Of a stretch of 64,000 bases of DNA, positions 26,685-34,470 are shown piece after piece. Every line of letters begins with the position of its first letter. Positions within the stretch are counted from its first letter, which is position 1. The stretch covers positions 62,001-126,000 of the forward strand of contig CAYSVH010000006.1 of the NCBI GenBank assembly GCA_964434425.1, given 5' to 3'. The notes beneath the pieces were generated by a model. That model did not search any database, was not told where the DNA came from, and saw nothing but the letters and a program-made list of their open reading frames with translations. This stretch comes from CALMEC01 sp964434425 (lineage in GTDB: Bacteria > Actinomycetota > Thermoleophilia > Miltoncostaeales > Miltoncostaeaceae). Both the position numbers and the translations under genes were made by a program.

Positions 26685-27605
26685 ATGACCGAAGTCGCCG
26701 CGTCACCGTCCGCCACCGGCGCCGTCACACCCGACCGTGAGGCCCGCCTTCAGGAGATCCGCCAGCGCCTCATCGCCGGCGAGCGTTTCCGCGGCACCCT
26801 GGCGTCGTCGTTCTACAGCGCCGTGCACGCGATCGATCCGACGGCCACCGAGGACACCATCGCCCCCCTCACCGGGAACGGCCAGGTCAACATCTACCGC
26901 AGCCTTCTGGCGTGGGCGTCGATCATGCCCGGTGAGCGGATCATCGACATCGGCTGCGGATCCGGCGGCGCCTCCCGCGCCGCGGCGGAGATCGTGGGCC
27001 CCACGGGCATGGTCGTCGGCATCGACCCCTGCGCCCGCGCACTCGAGGTGGCGCGTGAGCGAACGCCGGACGACATGCCGATCGCCTACATCAACGCGAG
27101 TGCCGAGCGCATGGTCGGCATCGAGAACAAGGGTTTCGACTGTGCGGTGGCGAGCCTTTCGCTCGAGGAGTTCCAGGATCTCCCCGCGGCCCTTTCCGAG
27201 ATCCTCCGGGTTCTACGACCCGGGGGCCGTTTCGTCGCGAGCGTGAGCGCCTTCGACCGGCTGCGGCCGGTGGACGCCGCGTTCATGGGCGCCGTCATGG
27301 CGGTCATCGCCAGGAACGTCCCGGCCGGGCTCTCCGGACGGGCCGCACGCGCCAGCATCCCCCTCGAGCCCGACGACGCACGCGCGTTCGCGGACGCCGG
27401 ATTCCTCCGCCCGGAGGAACGTGACGTTCAGCTGCCGGCGATCCTCGAGACCGCGGACGAAGCCTGGGCACTCTTCGGCCGGACCCACATCGCCTACATG
27501 CTGGATGACGAGGGGCGCGAGGATCTGCGCCGCACACTGACACTGCGCGTACCGCACACCATCTACCTCCCGCTTCGCTTCCTCCGGTCACGCCGCCCGG
27601 GCTGA
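26685..27605 (+). CDS. class I SAM-dependent methyltransferase
   Basis: A 306-residue cytosolic methyltransferase. Motif I is IIDIGCGSGGASRAAAEIVG (about 88-107), followed by VVGIDPCARAL, AVASLSLEEF and ILRVLRPGGRFVASV. An N-terminal helical region and a 100-residue C-terminal cap resemble the UbiE/arsenite type but no substrate motif is seen. TATCGT upstream of the ATG may be its -10 box, divergent from the LysR gene. Substrate unknown. Confidence 0.82.
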   Translation: MTEVAASPSATGAVTPDREARLQEIRQRLIAGERFRGTLASSFYSAVHAIDPTATEDTIAPLTGNGQVNIYRSLLAWASIMPGERIIDIGCGSGGASRAAAEIVGPTGMVVGIDPCARALEVARERTPDDMPIAYINASAERMVGIENKGFDCAVASLSLEEFQDLPAALSEILRVLRPGGRFVASVSAFDRLRPVDAAFMGAVMAVIARNVPAGLSGRAARASIPLEPDDARAFADAGFLRPEERDVQLPAILETADEAWALFGRTHIAYMLDDEGREDLRRTLTLRVPHTIYLPLRFLRSRRPG

Positions 27606-27734
27606 CGGGGTCCGGGGCCGCATCGCGTGCCCGGCGCCGAGGCGCCGCGCGGATCGGGATCGCACGGGGATCCCGAACACGAGACGACGGACGCCTCATC
27701 GGGTTGGCATGCCGTCACGGGATGCGACGGGATG

Positions 27735-27764
27735 CGTCCCGCTCCGCACGTCGGAAGCGGGACG
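27735..27764. terminator. hairpin between convergent genes
   Basis: CGTCCCGCT (27735-27743) pairs with AGCGGGACG (27756-27764) between the methyltransferase and the minus-strand small gene at 27777; flanking CCTCATCG and CGATGAG extend a possible outer stem. Confidence 0.6.
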
Positions 27765-27776
27765 ATGAGACGTGGA

Positions 27777-27968
27777 TCAGCCGGGGCCGGGCTTGCCCGG
27801 GTCCTTCACGGCCTCGAAGGCGGCCTTGGCCTTGTCGGTCAGGTCTCCCTCGCCCTTCGCGATGTCCGCGACCTCCTTGGCGTCCTCCTTGAGGGACTCC
27901 ATGTCACGTCCGTCGACCAGGTCCTTGGCCGCGTCCTTGGCCCTGTTGACGATGTCGTCGATACCCAT
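27777..27968 (-). CDS. small amphipathic protein (CsbD/MT0933-antitoxin-like)
   Basis: A 63-residue protein, almost wholly charged helix: MGIDDIVNRAKDAAKDLVDG, KEDAKEVADIAKGEGDLTDKAKAAFEAV, ending in a Gly-Pro tail. This resembles the CsbD-like stress proteins and the small Rv0909/MT0933 antitoxin-like family in Actinomycetota. No partner toxin is adjacent. The ATG follows GAGGAG by nine bases, so it is a real gene. Function not established. Confidence 0.6.
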   Translation of the reverse strand: MGIDDIVNRAKDAAKDLVDGRDMESLKEDAKEVADIAKGEGDLTDKAKAAFEAVKDPGKPGPG

Positions 27969-28058
27969 GTCGCCACGCTCCTCAGATGGTTGATCTCACG
28001 AGATCGTGGATGATGGCGCCTGAGTCACCGGTGGCCACGAGGTCGTTGAGCACCCATC

Positions 28059-28421
28059 CTAGTGTCCCACCGCTCGCCGCGTTCCGACCGCAGGCCCCGG
28101 GAGGGCACCCCACCGCTCGCCCCACTGCCGCATGGCCTCGATGACGGGAAGGAGCTCCACGCCCTTCTCGGTGAGCTGGTAGTCGGCGCGACACGCCCCG
28201 TCGCCGTCGGCGGTGCGGGCGATGACGCCCTGCGTCTCGAGCTCCTTCAGACGCTGCGACAGCGTGCGCGTGCTGATGCCGGCGAGTGAGCGCTCGAGCA
28301 TCGAGAAGCGCTGCGCACCCGTCGCGAGGTCGCGGAGGATGAGGAGGGTCCACTTACCCGAGATGACCCGTTCCGCGACGGTGACGGGACACTCGCACAC
28401 AGGCGCTTCGTCAACGTCCAT
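28059..28421 (-). CDS. HxlR-family transcriptional regulator
   Basis: A 120-residue winged-helix protein. VAERVISGKWTLLILRDLATGAQRFSMLERSLAGISTRTLSQRLKELETQGVI is the diagnostic HxlR domain. A CEC cysteine pair precedes it (residues 9-11), as in redox- or aldehyde-sensing relatives such as HypR/HxlR, so thiol sensing is possible. Target genes are not evident: it is an isolated gene with 90 bases to the next. Confidence 0.87.
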   Translation of the reverse strand: MDVDEAPVCECPVTVAERVISGKWTLLILRDLATGAQRFSMLERSLAGISTRTLSQRLKELETQGVIARTADGDGACRADYQLTEKGVELLPVIEAMRQWGERWGALPGPAVGTRRAVGH

Positions 28422-28536
28422 GTCTCATACCCTAGCGCGGTTCGTCACATTCCCGGCACGAACGCCGGCACGGGAGCGGGTCCCGTACCGGGCGTGGCGA
28501 CAGGCCCGGCGCCCCTCTGGGGCACCCGGCGCGCCA

Positions 28537-29673
28537 CTACGCCGTCTGAGGAATGGCGGCCGGCTCGCCGGAGAGCTGCGGCTCGCCGCGGCGGGCCTGG
28601 CCGGCCTCAAGCATGAGTTTGAAGTCGTGCGGGCTCGACGCCGCACGCATGGCCTCGTCCACCGTGATGCGCCCCTCCTTGACGTGTCCGAAGAGGGACT
28701 GGTCGAAGGTCTGCATCCCGTAGAACTCACCCTCCCGGATGACCTCGGAGAGGTTTCCGGTCTGATCCGGATCGAGGATGAAGTCGCGTGCGCGACCGGT
28801 CATGACCATGACCTCACAGGCGGGGACGCGGCCCGCGCCGGTCTGGGTCTTCACCAGTCGCTGCGAGATGACGCCCTTGAGCGTTCCGGCGAGCATCGCG
28901 CGCACCTGCATCTGCTGGTGGAGCGGGAAGAAGCCGATCGCGCGGTTCACGGTCTCGGTGGCGTCCAGGGTGTGAAGCGTCGAGAAGACGAGGTGACCGG
29001 TCTCCGCCGCGTTCAGCGCCGTCTCCATGGTGACGAGGTCGCGGATCTCACCCACGAGGATGATGTCCGGGTCCTGACGCATGACGCGACGCATGGCGTC
29101 CGCGAACGACCCGGTGTCGATACCGACCTCGCGCTGGTTGATGATCGAGAGGCGGTCCGTGTGCAGGATCTCGATGGGGTCCTCGACCGTCACGATGTGC
29201 TTCTTCGTGGTGCGGTTGATGTGGTCGATCATGGCACCCAGCGTGGTGCTCTTACCCGAGCCGGTCGTGCCGGTGACGAGCACGATCCCGCGCTCCTCCT
29301 CGGCCAGCGCGCGCACGGCGCCCGGCAGGTTGAGCTCGTGAAGCTCGGGAACCTTGAAGGGCACGGCACGCATGACCAGCGAGACCGAGCCGCGCTGGCG
29401 GAAGGCGTTCACGCGGAATCGTCCGATGCCGTCGCGGGCGTGCGAGAAGTCGGCACCGCCGGTCTCCTCGAACTCCTGCAGCTTGTCGGGGTAGTCGGCG
29501 AGCATCTCCTTGAGGAAGCGCTCCGTGTCCGCCCCGGTCAGCGGGGGCGCCTTCGGAATGCGCTCCAGGGTTCCGTGGAGCCGCAGCGCCGGCGGCGCGG
29601 GCACCTTCAGGTGGATGTCGCTCGCGCCGTTGTCGATCGCGAAGCGGAGGATTCGGCCGAGTTCAATGCTCAT
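28537..29673 (-). CDS. pilT: type IV pilus retraction ATPase
   Basis: Cytoplasmic hexameric motor that pulls pili in, powering twitching or DNA uptake. The 378-residue protein has the N-terminal PAS-like domain (ASDIHLKVPAPPALRLHG), Walker A GTTGSGKST (135-143), the Asp box VTVEDPIE, Walker B DIILVGEIRD (203-212) and the His box GHLVFSTLHTLDATETVNR. ATG 29673 fits the family start; TTG 29685 would add four residues. It is the only core pilus motor gene in the window; the minor pilins are 10 kb away and assembly genes are elsewhere. Confidence 0.93.
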   Translation of the reverse strand: MSIELGRILRFAIDNGASDIHLKVPAPPALRLHGTLERIPKAPPLTGADTERFLKEMLADYPDKLQEFEETGGADFSHARDGIGRFRVNAFRQRGSVSLVMRAVPFKVPELHELNLPGAVRALAEEERGIVLVTGTTGSGKSTTLGAMIDHINRTTKKHIVTVEDPIEILHTDRLSIINQREVGIDTGSFADAMRRVMRQDPDIILVGEIRDLVTMETALNAAETGHLVFSTLHTLDATETVNRAIGFFPLHQQMQVRAMLAGTLKGVISQRLVKTQTGAGRVPACEVMVMTGRARDFILDPDQTGNLSEVIREGEFYGMQTFDQSLFGHVKEGRITVDEAMRAASSPHDFKLMLEAGQARRGEPQLSGEPAAIPQTA

Positions 29674-29811
29674 AGAGGCGTCCAATGCGTGGTGAACAAC
29701 ATCGTCCCTCCCATCGGCACGTGTGCCCGCCGACTAAAACCGCCGGACAGATGACCCCGCCCGCACCGGTTGCGTTCCGTCACCCGGCCGGGTGTGATTA
29801 TCTGGTGGCGG

Positions 29812-30453
29812 ATGAGCGACGTGAACACCGATTCGGCAGTCCGCCCGGGTGCCGTGAACCGTCGGAATCTCCTGGTGGCACTGGGTGTCTGGGTCGCGCT
29901 GGTGGCCGCGGCCCTCGGTGTGGCCATCGCTCTGGACACCACTCCGGAGCCCTTCGAGAGCGCGATCCCCGAGGGTCTCCCACCGCTTCGCCTCCACCTC
30001 GATCGCGAGCTTCCGCGGTCGGTGGCGATGCAGGCGACGACGGAGGATCAGCTGATCCGGCTCCAGGAGATCGCCAACACCGACAGCACGGGTGAGAACT
30101 GGGCGAACCTCGGGTTCGCCTACCACCTGGTGGGCAACCTTCAGGAGGCGTCGCTGATCTACCAGCGCGCCCTGTCCGTCGATCCGGATCGTCTGGACGC
30201 ACGGGTGGGCACCATCCTGATCGATGCGTACAGCGGAGGCCGGGCGGGCCTGGACCGCGCCGGCGTCGCGATGAACGACCTGGCCGCAGCGCACCCGAAG
30301 AGCCAGCTGGTCGCCTTCAACCAGGCGATGGTGGCCACCTACCGAGGCGACCGGGACACCCTTGTCTCCGCGCTCGACCACGCCGTCGCCCTCGACCCGA
30401 AGTCGGATCTCGGCGTGCTCGCCGCGCGGTTGCGGCAGGCCGCCGGCCCGTAG
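29812..30453 (+). CDS. membrane-anchored TPR protein
   Basis: A 213-residue protein with a short cytosolic N terminus, one transmembrane helix (NLLVALGVWVALVAAALGVA, about 18-38) and tetratricopeptide repeats outside or in the periplasm-like space: ENWANLGFAYHLVGNLQEASLIYQRALSVDPDRLDA and NQAMVATYRGDRDTLVSALDHAVALDPKS. It is divergent from pilT across 138 bases, as pilus-associated scaffolds often are, but the link is inference. Confidence 0.75.
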   Translation: MSDVNTDSAVRPGAVNRRNLLVALGVWVALVAAALGVAIALDTTPEPFESAIPEGLPPLRLHLDRELPRSVAMQATTEDQLIRLQEIANTDSTGENWANLGFAYHLVGNLQEASLIYQRALSVDPDRLDARVGTILIDAYSGGRAGLDRAGVAMNDLAAAHPKSQLVAFNQAMVATYRGDRDTLVSALDHAVALDPKSDLGVLAARLRQAAGP

Positions 30454-30508
30454 CGACGGCAACCGCGGGGCAGCGCGGGTGCTGCTTCACCTCGCGCTCC
30501 ATCGCCGA

Positions 30509-30529
30509 CGACGGAGATGTCTTCCGTCG
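30509..30529 (+). terminator. small hairpin after TPR gene
   Basis: CGACGGA (30509-30515) pairs with TCCGTCG (30523-30529) 55 bases after the TPR stop. The rest of the 268-base gap up to rpoD holds a run of twelve C at 30645-30656 and no ORF. Confidence 0.4.
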
Positions 30530-30721
30530 CCGGCCCGGGCATTCGAAGCCGCGTCAACCTTCACGGCGTTGCCACCCCTGCTTAACCGTCCGCTAAGCCA
30601 CGGCTGGGAGTATCGCCTGCGATCGGGGCACGGACCCCACTGTTCCCCCCCCCCCCAACGTGTCCCGATCAAGAGTCGTTCAGTTCGTGCCGATACCGGA
30701 CGGTGACGCCCGGCACGGAGC

Positions 30722-30749
30722 TTGACTTTCAAAAGTAAAGCGCTAGTAT
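30722..30749 (+). promoter_or_regulatory. rpoD promoter
   Basis: TTGACT (30722-30727) and TAGTAT (30744-30749) are separated by 16 bases, close to the sigma-70 consensus, in a short AT-rich stretch. It would start transcription near 30756, leaving a leader of about 40 bases before the AGAGG site and ATG 30799. Confidence 0.75.
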
Positions 30750-30798
30750 CGAACGTGTGTTCTCTGTCGTGCTGTTGGTGACTCGTGAAAGAGGATTG

Positions 30799-31884
30799 AT
30801 GAAGCTCAAGGAACTTTTCGCAAACCCGGATGTCCGCTCGCTCGTCGCGCGTGGCCAGGAGTTTGGGTTCCTCTCACTCAGCCAGGTTGAGGAAACGCTG
30901 GAGTCCGCCGACCTCGACGCCCCGCCCGTCAGCGAGATCGCCCCCGCCCTCGAGGACATGGGTGTCGAACTCGTCGACGACGACGAGGCCGAGGCCCGCA
31001 ACGCCAAGCTCGCCGAGGAGGCCGATCGTCCGCAGCGGAAGCTCAACCTCCGCGCCGACACCACCACCGACTCCCTGCAGCTCTTCCTGAAGGACGTCGG
31101 CAAGGTGCCGCTCCTCACCGCCCGCCAGGAGGTGTCCCTCGCCAAGCGCATCGAGCTCGGTGACCTGGACGCCAAGCGGCAGATGGTCGAGGCCAACCTG
31201 CGCCTCGTCGTGTCCATCGCGAAGAACTACCGCAACCAGGGCCTGGGCTTCCTCGATCTCATCCAGGAGGGCACCATCGGCCTCGTCCGCGCGGCGGAGA
31301 AGTTCGACTACCGCAAGGGCTTCAAGTTCTCGACCTACGCCACCTGGTGGATCCGCCAGGCGGTCGCCCGTGCCATCGCCGACAAGGGTCGCACCATCCG
31401 GATGCCGGTCCACGTCGTCGAGAAGCTCAACAAGATCAACCGCGCCGAGCGCAAGCTGGTCGCCGAGCTGGGGCGCGAGCCCAGCAACGAGGAGATCGCC
31501 GGGGTCACCGAGCTTCAGGTCAAGGAGATCGAGTCCATCAAGCGCAGCGCGCAGACCCCGGTCTCGCTCGAGCGTCCGGTGGGCGACGACGAGGAGTCGG
31601 AGTTCGGCCAGTTCATCGCCGACGACAAGGCACCGTCGCCGGAGGACGCCACCGACGCACTGCTCCGCTCGGAAGCGCTCCGCGACGTCCTCAACACGCT
31701 GAGCTACCGTGAGCGCCGGGTCCTCGAGCTCCGCTACGGCCTGGGCGGGGAGCACCCCCGCACGCTCGACGAGGTCGGCCGCACGTTCAACGTCACGCGC
31801 GAGCGCATCCGGCAGATCGAGAACCAGTCGCTGCAGAAGCTCGCCGGTCTGATGGAGGCCCAGGGCCTCCGCGAGGTTGCGTAG
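30799..31884 (+). CDS. rpoD: RNA polymerase primary sigma factor
   Basis: Sigma-70 family principal sigma of 361 residues, directing RNA polymerase to housekeeping promoters. Region 1.2 (DSLQLFLKDVGKVPLLT), 2.1-2.4 (NLRLVVSIAKNYRNQGLGFLDLIQEG, FSTYATWWIRQAVARAI), region 3 and region 4.2 (RTLDEVGRTFNVTRERIRQIE) are all present, with a short acidic region 1.1-like N terminus. ATG 30799 follows AGAGG; a GTG at 30757 would sit at the predicted transcript start. Two hairpins follow the stop. Confidence 0.96.
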   Translation: MKLKELFANPDVRSLVARGQEFGFLSLSQVEETLESADLDAPPVSEIAPALEDMGVELVDDDEAEARNAKLAEEADRPQRKLNLRADTTTDSLQLFLKDVGKVPLLTARQEVSLAKRIELGDLDAKRQMVEANLRLVVSIAKNYRNQGLGFLDLIQEGTIGLVRAAEKFDYRKGFKFSTYATWWIRQAVARAIADKGRTIRMPVHVVEKLNKINRAERKLVAELGREPSNEEIAGVTELQVKEIESIKRSAQTPVSLERPVGDDEESEFGQFIADDKAPSPEDATDALLRSEALRDVLNTLSYRERRVLELRYGLGGEHPRTLDEVGRTFNVTRERIRQIENQSLQKLAGLMEAQGLREVA

Positions 31885-31911
31885 CCCCGAAGCCGCGGGA
31901 ACGCACAGAGC

Positions 31912-31936
31912 CGTTGGGCCCGGGTTGGGCCCAACG
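31912..31936 (+). terminator. first hairpin after rpoD
   Basis: CGTTGGGCCC (31912-31921) and GGGCCCAACG (31927-31936) form a perfect 10-base stem with a five-base loop, 28 bases after the rpoD stop. Confidence 0.7.
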
Positions 31937-31942
31937 TGATTC

Positions 31943-31974
31943 ACGGGGTGTGGTCGCCATCGGCCACACCCCGT
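31943..31974 (+). terminator. second hairpin after rpoD, with T-rich tail
   Basis: ACGGGGTGTGG (31943-31953) and CCACACCCCGT (31964-31974) form an 11-base stem followed by TCCTCTT. It is the better intrinsic terminator of the pair. Confidence 0.78.
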
Positions 31975-32009
31975 TCCTCTTGAAACGGCTGCGGCGTTAG
32001 ATTCGCTCC

Positions 32010-32486
32010 GTGCCGCACACCGACTCCGCACGCCGCGTGATCGCGCGATCCCCGTCCGCGGTGCCGCCCTCGTCGACGCCGACACCCACGCGCGCTGGTC
32101 CCGCCCGACGGGTATGCGCGGTCGCTTCGACTGATTCGACGCACGTCCCGGGGGGGAGCTACCGGATGGTCCTCACCTACGACGAGCCCGGACATGGGAG
32201 GACCCGCGACAATGAGGACGTGGTCGACGTGCGATTCGTCATCGTTGAGCCCCCGCACCGGATCGTGGAGGAGGCGGATCTCGTCTCCGACGACCCCGCG
32301 GTCGCCGGGAGGATGACCATGACCTGGACGATCGAGCCGACGGGCCCGGGATGCATCGTCGATGTGACGGCCACCGACGTGCCGGACGGTATCCGTCGAT
32401 CGGATCACGAGGCGGCGATCCGATCGACCCTCGCGAACATCGAGCGTCATCTGATGCCGGCGTCCGGCGATCGAGGCCGGACCTGA
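32010..32486 (+). pseudogene. SRPBCC/AHSA1-family protein, frameshifted
   Basis: The two ends of this frame match the SRPBCC (START-like ligand-binding) pattern: MPHTDSARRVIARSPSAV, then GGSYRMVLTYDEPG, DVRFVIVEPPHRIVEEADL, MTMTWTIEPTGPGC and TDVPDGIRRSDHEAAIRSTL. The middle (32065-32155) is coded in another frame, ALVDADTHARWSRPTGMRGRFD, a TGA at 32132-32134 where Trp or Arg is expected, then FDARPGG. The frame is lost by a deletion near 32065 and restored by an extra base in a run of seven G (32150-32156). Either a decayed gene or sequence errors. Confidence 0.75.
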
Positions 32487-32539
32487 CCCGCCGGACCGCG
32501 GTGATCCGCCCGGAGGGTGGCCGCCGGACGTGGTCCATC

Positions 32540-32871
32540 TCACGGTGTCGATCGAAGCGGCCAGACCTCGACCACGCCGCACGCGACCGCGCACGGGGTG
32601 CCGGCGACCCGCTCGACGGTCGCCTCCATGCTCTCCGCCTCGATGACCGCGAAACCCGCCACCGGGAGGTCAGCGTGCATGAACGGCCCCTCGGTGTGCT
32701 CGACGCCCGAGCCACCGTGGTTGGGTACCTGGACCGGTGTGCCGGCCACCCCCATGACGACACCGTCCACCTGCAGGGCTACGTCGTGCTGGTGAGCCGC
32801 GCCGCGGACCGCGGGAATAGTCTGCTCGTAGCCGGCGCATCCCCGTATCCGATGGTGATGAACGTGGGCAT
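32540..32871 (-). pseudogene. YCII/DGPF-domain protein, frameshifted
   Basis: ATG 32871 follows AAGGAG by eight bases and codes MPTFITIGYGDAPA; the frame then needs one more base near 32830 to continue as YEQTIPAVRGAAHQHDVALQ, GVEHTEGPF, AGFAVIEAESMEATVERV and CGVVEVWPL. The second part matches the DGPF-containing YCII family (small proteins often encoded beside ECF sigma factors). Read through the single-base deletion it would be about 110 residues. No ECF sigma gene is adjacent. Confidence 0.7.
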
Positions 32872-33013
32872 GCGATCCGCTCCTTCGTCGTCCGGCAGCC
32901 GCATCAGATCTGCGCGCCCCCTGCCTGATCTGACCGTCACGACGATCGGAACTCATCGCGAGGGGCGCCCACCACACCGCGAGGCCGTGGGATCGATCGA
33001 CTAGTGTCCGTTC

Positions 33014-33199
33014 ATGGGCTGGGATGACGAAGATGACGACTGGCGTAAGCCCCTCCCCAAGGACCCGGAGTCGCGCGCCCGCCGCGAGGAGACCACGCGC
33101 GGCATCTTGCGCGGCGGAGGCCGCGCCCTGCGCTACACGTACATGGTCATCGGGATCCTGGTGATCCTCGTGATCATCCTGTGGTGGACGCAGAGGTAG
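33014..33199 (+). CDS. small single-pass membrane protein
   Basis: A 61-residue protein with a very acidic, tryptophan-bearing N terminus (MGWDDEDDDWRKPL), a basic stretch (RARREETTRGILRGGGRALR) and a C-terminal membrane helix (YTYMVIGILVILVIILWW). The ATG lies behind TAGTGT, a possible -10 box, with no strong ribosome site. No family recognised; topology predicts the N terminus inside. Confidence 0.6.
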   Translation: MGWDDEDDDWRKPLPKDPESRARREETTRGILRGGGRALRYTYMVIGILVILVIILWWTQR

Positions 33200-33330
33200 C
33201 CGACACCCGGCACACGTCGAGCATCCGCTGTCCGCGCCCGCCGCATGATCTGGTGGAGCACGGGCCGCACGAGATGGAGGGACAGCAGCAGCACGCGATG
33301 AGTCCGGCCTGCCCCGTCGGTCAGTAGACC

Positions 33331-33762
33331 ATGGACACTCACGCACCCGATCTCGATGTGTTCGACGTTCTCATCGGCACCTGGACGACGAGCGCCACCC
33401 ATCCGACCGTGGACGATGCCGCCTCCGACATCGTCGCGTTCGAATGGGCCGCCGGGACCCGGTTCCTCCTGGCACACGCCGACAATGACCACCCGCTGTT
33501 CCCGGATGCGATCCACGTCATCGGTCCGCCCGAGGAGGGTGACGAACCGGTGATGGAGTACTTCGACTCCCGCGGCATCCGCCGCACCTACGGCGCCTCG
33601 CTGGACGACGGTGTGCTCCGCATCTGGCGTGACGCCCCCGGTTTCGCACAGCGTTTCTCCGCGACCATGCGCCCCGACCGTTTCGCCAGCACATGGCAGG
33701 TCGCCGAGACCCCGGGGCAGTGGCGCGACGACGTGCAGATGACCTATCGCCGCACCGGCTGA
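33331..33762 (+). CDS. small lipocalin-like protein (DUF1579-like)
   Basis: A 143-residue cytosolic protein with the pattern of small beta-barrel proteins annotated as DUF1579-like: FDVLIGTWTTSATHP, FEWAAGTRFLLAHAD, EYFDSRGIRRTYGASLDDGVLRIWRDAPGFAQRFSA and STWQVAETPGQWRDDVQMTYRR. It probably binds a small hydrophobic ligand; nothing more specific can be said. It is the last intact gene before the tRNA and the mobile region. Confidence 0.6.
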   Translation: MDTHAPDLDVFDVLIGTWTTSATHPTVDDAASDIVAFEWAAGTRFLLAHADNDHPLFPDAIHVIGPPEEGDEPVMEYFDSRGIRRTYGASLDDGVLRIWRDAPGFAQRFSATMRPDRFASTWQVAETPGQWRDDVQMTYRRTG

Positions 33763-33829
33763 ATCCCCGGCAGCGCGATCCTTCACCGTTTGAGGTCCAG
33801 TCGCGGATCTGGCATACTGATCGGAGCGT

Positions 33830-33903
<74 letters not shown>

Positions 33904-33904
33904 C

Positions 33905-34122
33905 TTCACGCACAAGGTTCGAACCGTGGCCCATCAGACGCAGGGGTCGGGTTTCGGGCCTTGTCGGCATTTGCGACCCATGTGAACACATCGGCGTTCA
34001 CCTGCGGGTCGAGGAGCATGTCGCAGGGGCGCTCGTTCTCGGTGCGTATCTCGTTGTCCTCGTCGATGTAGACCTTGGTGAAGAACGCTTGGTTGCAGAG
34101 GCGTCGGACGGGTCTGCTGCAC
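33905..34122 (-). pseudogene. serine recombinase, C-terminal remnant
   Basis: On the minus strand one frame reads SRPVRRLCNQAFFTKVYI, DEDNEIRTENERPC, LLDPQVNADVFTWVANAD and stops at 33905-33907. This matches the C-terminal coiled region of large serine site-specific recombinases (RRLxNQAxFxKIYI...). The catalytic resolvase domain is absent, cut at the junction near 34122. It lies two bases from the tRNA 3' end. Confidence 0.65.
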
Positions 34123-34191
34123 GGACAGGTGTCAACTGATCTGGCTTGCCCCGGGTGGGGTGGCCGGGAAGGATGTGCATCATGCCGAAGC

Positions 34192-34351
34192 GCCCCAACT
34201 CCGCCCGCAACGTTCTGACCATCCGCACCGCGGCGGCCTTCTCCTCGGGTGAGTAACGACGCGTCGTCGGCTTCCCAATCGCCTGTTCTCTCGGCATAAC
34301 CCCATCCTCGTTTCCAAGGTCAGGAGTCTCCAGCAAACTCAGGGCGCTTCA
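34192..34351 (-). mobile_element. left end of an IS3-family element with orfA N terminus
   Basis: Reading leftward, the IS terminus (TGAAGCGCCCTGAGTTTGCT, near 34350) is followed by orfA starting at ATG 34297: MPREQAIGKPTTRRYSPEEK then AAAVRMVRTLRAELG, an IS3 OrfA helix-turn-helix start. It stops matching at about 34192. The missing remainder of orfA resumes at 38080 on the opposite strand. The plus-strand sequence at 34323-34351 resembles the right terminus at 39232-39260. Confidence 0.75.
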
Positions 34352-34470
34352 GTGCCAGGGGACTCACCCATCCGGTCCACACCGCGCGTGACTGTTCGCC
34401 AGCGCTGATCGGATGGCGACGCGAGTCCATGATCGGGACAACGCCCGCAACCTCTGCTCTTCGACGTCGG

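Noticed and set aside
27606..27776. Repeat-rich stretch considered as a CRISPR-like or tandem repeat
   Set aside because: It is a pair of nested hairpins between convergent genes; there are no regularly spaced direct repeats.
32881..33013. Similarity of CACCACACCGCGAG here and at about 25569-25582, considered as a dispersed repeat
   Set aside because: Only 14 bases match and the flanks differ; too short to support in high-GC DNA.
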